From NCBI GenBank assembly GCA_008704415.1, contig VXIS01000524.1:1-21174 (forward strand): a DNA stretch of 21,174 bases, given 5' to 3'. Below the pieces are notes generated by a model that did no database searches, was not told the origin of the DNA, and saw only the letters and a program-made list of their open reading frames with translations. Both the position numbers and the translations under genes were made by a program. Origin of the DNA: Sphaerosporella brunnea. Lineage: Eukaryota > Ascomycota > Pezizomycetes > Pezizales > Pyronemataceae. Numbering within the stretch: position 1 is the first letter of the stretch; each line of letters begins with the position of its first letter. Below, piece by piece: positions 17,441 to 21,174 of this stretch.

Positions 17441-18500
17441 ATGCGACCGATGACTACTCCACTTTCTTCGAAACGCCCAATAGCTCCTCACGCCCAATCA
17501 CCAGCCGATTTTCAAAAACAATTGCAGGTTATCCGGGCCAAACTTTACACTGCTCAGGTTGAACGTAACGCAGCTTGATTCAACTTTGCCGCATCCCAAC
17601 ATCAGCTTCTGACAGTCACAGCCCAGTTGACTCAGGCCCTGACAATTGCCAATTTCCCATGGTTGCGGGAACCGAGGAAGGCGGTGGTGGACTGTGTGGA
17701 TTTCCGGACGAACCTACCTTCAATGGCAGCAAGCCCCAGGAATTAGGAACCTGGATCATAAAGCTTCGCAACAAGCTAGCAGCTCGCCCTGATCGATACT
17801 GGTCAGAGCAAACCCGTCTTTGATATGCCTTTAACAGACTCGCAAGATCAGCTCTCAACCAGCTCCACTCCAAAGTTGACGAAGACACCGTAATCATTAT
17901 GCTCGCATCGCTCAACAATCTGCTAACAATTTATCGTGAAGCCTACGCTGACCCTGACATCTCTCGCACTGCCGCACGTGAGATTCGCTGTCTGCGATAG
18001 AAGAACCAGAGATGAAAGACGCCCTTCTGTACCTTAAAGCCACTGAAAACACATTTATGGCCTTTGTCACCCTCTGTAAGGAAATTGACAACCAAATCCC
18101 TGCTAGAGCCGAGGAATGCAAGGCCCCGACTTTCTGTCCGTCTGTCGGTACTGTTCTACAGCGCAATGCTGCTGCTCCAGTACACCAGACCTGCGCCCCT
18201 GCTAACGGTGCATCTACTTCCGTGGCCAATTACCCCATTAGATCCAATAGTGTACACTACAGCCCAGCACCAATGGAGCTTTTAACCGCTCAACATGATG
18301 CCAAGGGCGAGAGAATAAAAGAACGAATGCTTGGCAAAGGGTGGATTCAATCTACACTGCCGCCTCAACCGCCCTTGTTGCATAGACGCCGATGCTCGTC
18401 GTCTCCGAACTGCAGAAGAGTCAATTCCAGCTATTGCACCTTCTCCCTAGTCTTGGAGAACTAGTTGTCCCATGCTGTAAGGTTGACCGCGCCATGAAAC
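17441..18500 (+). pseudogene. Decayed gag of the second element
   Basis: An ATG at 17441 opens a frame of 45 codons (ending FQKQLQVIRAKLYTAQVERNAA), stopped by TGA at 17576; the frame then continues as FNFAASQHQLL. After frameshifts a typical capsid segment appears at about 17700-17820 (DEPTFNGSKPQELGTWIIKLRNKL...RYWSEQTRL) and continues to IYREAYADPDISRTAAREIRCLR at about 17930-17998. A final part spans 18012-18464. No intact zinc knuckle is recognisable. Stops and frameshifts make it non-functional. Confidence 0.75.
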
Positions 18501-18560
18501 ATTCCGCATCTTCCTCGTCGTCTTTGTTTTCGTCATAAGGGGCCTTCAGCCCACCTTTCC

Positions 18561-18918
18561 TTGTCTTCGGTAGCTGTTCCAGATACTTGTATAGCTGCAC
18601 AATCAATGGATGGAAACCACCTTGTAGTTACGTGTTCCCTTTCTGATTGTGACCAGAAAGTTCCAACCCATACACTGATCGACTGTGGAGCTACCGGAAT
18701 TGCCTTTATCGACCGACGAATTTGCCTGCCAACATCATTTTCCAAGGTATGCACTACGCATCCTGCGCACCATCAAAGTCATTCACGGAGGACCCATTTG
18801 GTCTGGGGACATGACTTCAATCTTTAATGTGGAAATTTCAATCGGATGCCACCATGAAATGCTACCCGCCTTTGTTATTAAACTCGGCCCTTCTCACCTT
18901 ATTCTCGACATTCATTAG
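18561..18918 (+). pseudogene. Decayed aspartic protease of the second element
   Basis: The stretch HTLIDCGATGIAFIDRR (about 18672-18722) matches the retropepsin pattern of this lineage, but the active-site triad reads D-C-G at 18681-18689 instead of D-S/T-G. The frame shifts near 18720, and the remainder (IEISIGCHHEML... -like, FVIKLGPSHLILDIH) is read in the next frame up to 18918. Confidence 0.65.
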
Positions 18919-19269
18919 TTGAGGTACTATGGCGTGTCTATTCGCTTTGCTTCAAACGACCTCTCTTTCGACTCTCAGCGCTGCACCGCCCATACAAGAC
19001 CACTTCACCCCTCGTCACTCCATCAGTCCACAAAGGTCAAGGGAATAAGCCCGCCTCGCTCAGATATTGCAACGATCTCGGTTATCGGCTTTAGATGTCT
19101 GGTCAAACACAAGAAACAACGATATTATCAGCATGAGCTCTTCTTCCTGTCACTGTACAAAATCAATAGGGCACTGGAGCGCAAGACTATCGACAAGGCA
19201 GAACTCACGTGACTGGTCTCTGATCCGTACTACAAGTTCCTACTCTTTTTTCTGGAAGCTCCATCTAAC

Positions 19270-20030
19270 CACCTACCTCCCGACCGACCTTTGCTGCACA
19301 AGATACCAACTACTCAAGGAAGAATTCGAACCGCTTTTGGTCCTGTTTACTCATTGTCCTGCCCGGAACTAGAAGCTCTAAAAGTATGGTTGGAAGAAAC
19401 CCTGTTGAAAGGGTTTATTATGGCCTCCTCCTCTTCCGCAAAAGCCCCCGTCATTTTCGTTAGGAAAGGGTACGGATTTCTATGGCTGGTTGTCCACTAA
19501 CGATGTCTCGACAAAGAAACAATCAAAAACAGATATCCGCCTCCACTGATACGAGAGACGCTGATGGGACTTTCCAACGCTAAATAGTTCAGCAAGTTAG
19601 ATGACCGAGAGGCATACAATTTGATTCGGATGAACGAGGTGAAGAATGGAAGACCCCCTTTCGAATGGATTACAGACTCTTCGAATCCCTTGTAATACCG
19701 TTTAGGCTCACTGACGCCCCCGCTGACTTTCAACGTTTTATCAACAATACGCTTTTTGCCTTGCTGGATTCTTTTACCACTGCATATTTGGATGACATCC
19801 TGATCTACTTCTACACGCTGGAAGAGCACCATGGCTATATACAACAAGTTATACGCCAGAGCTCGAAATCAGGCCTTCTGTTAAAACTGGAGAAATTGAG
19901 TTCCTTCAACCACAAGTCAACTATCTTGAACTTATCATTGGTGTTCATGAAATGCAAAGGACCCCGGGAAGGTGAAAAGGGTTACGGAGCAGCCAACCCG
20001 GAAAAAGATGAAACATGTTAGATTTTTCAT
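19270..20030 (+). pseudogene. Decayed reverse transcriptase of the second element
   Basis: Fragments in order: KVWLEETLLKGFIMASSSSAKAPVIFVRK (about 19380-19468), then NRYPPPLIRETL at about 19530-19565, a TAG stop after SNAK, FSKLDDREAYNLI, a frameshift near 19650, then RLFESLVIPFRLTDAPADFQ and the catalytic YLDD at 19785-19796. The palm motif is kept, yet at least two stops and two frame changes interrupt the domain. Confidence 0.85.
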
Positions 20031-20640
20031 TGGGTTTGCCAAGTTCTATCGTCGGTTCATGTGCTCGCATTCGCAAATGGGGCAAAAGACGTACCCTTTC
20101 AGTAAAATAAGACCTAACAGGAAGCCTTGATAAGCAGAAAGTAAGCTTCCCATTGCCATGATCCTTCAACGCTTTAATCTCAACCCCGACGTTGTGGTGG
20201 AAATAGACACTTTTGACTATGTTTCCGCTGGCATTCTATCTCAGCGCGACGATGCGGGTATACTTGAGCCTATTGCGTATTTTTGGCAAAAGCACTCGCC
20301 TGCGGAATGTAATGACGAAATCTACGATAATGAGTTGATGGCTATCATCTGGGCCTTTGAAGAATGGCAACCGTAGCTGCAAGGTGTGGAAAATATGATC
20401 CAAGTCCTCACCAAGCTCAAAAACCTCCAATATTGCACCACTACAAAGCTTTTGAATCCACGTCAAACCCGATGGTCCCACTTGTCATCGCAACTTGACT
20501 TTAAGATTGTTCACGGGCCTGGAAAGTCGTTTGTCAAGCCCAACAAACTAACCAAAGATCCAAATATTTGCTTAAGGAGGAGGATGCACGCACAACTGAA
20601 AAATTTTCTATTGCCATAAAGCGCTATCAAATTATCCACC
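20031..20640 (+). pseudogene. Decayed RNase H of the second element
   Basis: FAKFYRRFM (about 20037-20060), then [21 protein letters not shown] (about 20175-20245), [28 protein letters not shown], a TAG stop, then TRWSHLSSQLDFKIVHGPGK up to about 20530. These are the RNase H landmarks (first Asp, central Glu, HGPGK/HYPGK-type end) in order, broken by stops and a short deletion. The homologous segment in the other decayed element is 14023-14245. Confidence 0.8.
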
Positions 20641-21174
20641 TTCTTGCTGATGGACACGCAAAACTACCACAAACAATTCCTTTTGACATTCCGCAGCCTC
20701 CAGCCGACAAAGCAGTAACATTTGTACGTCCTTTGCGTGAAGCCTACAATGCAGACCCGTTTCCGTCTGACATACTTCACATGTTACAAGAAGGTATGCG
20801 TCACAGTCACCAGATCACGCTAGCAGAATGTGCTCAAAAAGGAGACCGCCTCACGTACAGAACGAGGCTTTACGTACCCGAAGATGAACCTCTACGGCTA
20901 CGCCTGATGAAACAACCCCACAACACCAGCGTTGCCGGCCACCCAGGAAGATCCAAGACCATTGAATTGATTTGCTGCTCCTACTACTGGCCACGAATGC
21001 GACAAGATGTGGAGCGATATGTGCGGAACTGTGATACGTGTCAACAATGAGGGACCGGTTGACAGGCACCCAATGGCATGCTACGGACTCTTCCAATCCT
21101 CGATCGCCCTTGGCAAGACATATTGATAGACCTCGTCACAGCACTCCCGTGGTCGGATGGTTTCAAAGCCATCG
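20641..21174 (+). pseudogene. Decayed integrase of the second element, cut by the window edge
   Basis: One stretch stays open from 20568 to 21050: linker, then RLYVPEDEPLRLRLMKQPHN, GHPGRSKTIELICCSYYWPRMRQDVERYVRNCDTCQQ, with the His-His-Cys-Cys zinc-binding residues present, then a TGA at 21048. In the next segment the start of the catalytic core is readable (DRPWQDILIDLVTALPWSDGFKAI, about 21098-21173), including the first catalytic Asp. The rest lies outside the window. Confidence 0.82.

Overview
The window is repeat-rich, gene-poor nuclear DNA, most likely from a filamentous fungus. It holds LTR retrotransposons of the Ty3/Gypsy order (one with a C-terminal chromodomain) embedded in tandem satellite DNA. 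I see no host gene, tRNA, rRNA or CRISPR array. The fungal assignment rests on the style of the Gag-Pol proteins; the phylum cannot be settled from the sequence alone. The setting looks like heterochromatin, possibly pericentromeric.

Layout. 1-506: satellite A (183-bp unit, with a 192-bp variant). 507-8344: a nearly intact 7,838-bp Ty3/Gypsy chromovirus with 513-bp LTRs that differ at one base, a 5-bp target duplication (ATCCG) and one Gag-Pol frame interrupted only by a TGA in Gag. 8345-10918: satellite A continues. 10919-11730: an 812-bp segment with TG...CA ends that looks like a solo LTR and is rich in perfect hairpins. 11731-14022: satellite A again, with the last units strongly diverged. 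14023-15741: 3' half of a decayed Ty3/Gypsy element plus its LTR. 15742-16928: satellite B, about 178-bp units. 16929-21174: 5' LTR and decayed gag-pol of a second element of the same lineage, cut by the window edge.

Main observations. (1) From the likely transcription start of the intact element to position 2233, about 1.4 kb, there is no ATG in any frame, although a Gag frame is open from 1424. The first ATG (2234) lies in an optimal context, and an ACG at 1454 also sits in an optimal context. This suggests two Gag forms, the longer one started at a non-AUG codon and carrying an AT-hook. (2) Satellite B read on the minus strand aligns with satellite A: two conserved blocks keep the same order and nearly the same spacing (90 versus 91 bp). 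The two arrays are diverged relatives in opposite orientation. (3) Satellite A units carry three short perfect dyads and a higher-order arrangement of about 750 bp.

How the parts relate: the young chromodomain element sits inside the satellite, as expected if chromodomains steer integration to heterochromatin. The older elements are broken by stops, frameshifts and truncation, and mark the edges of the two arrays.
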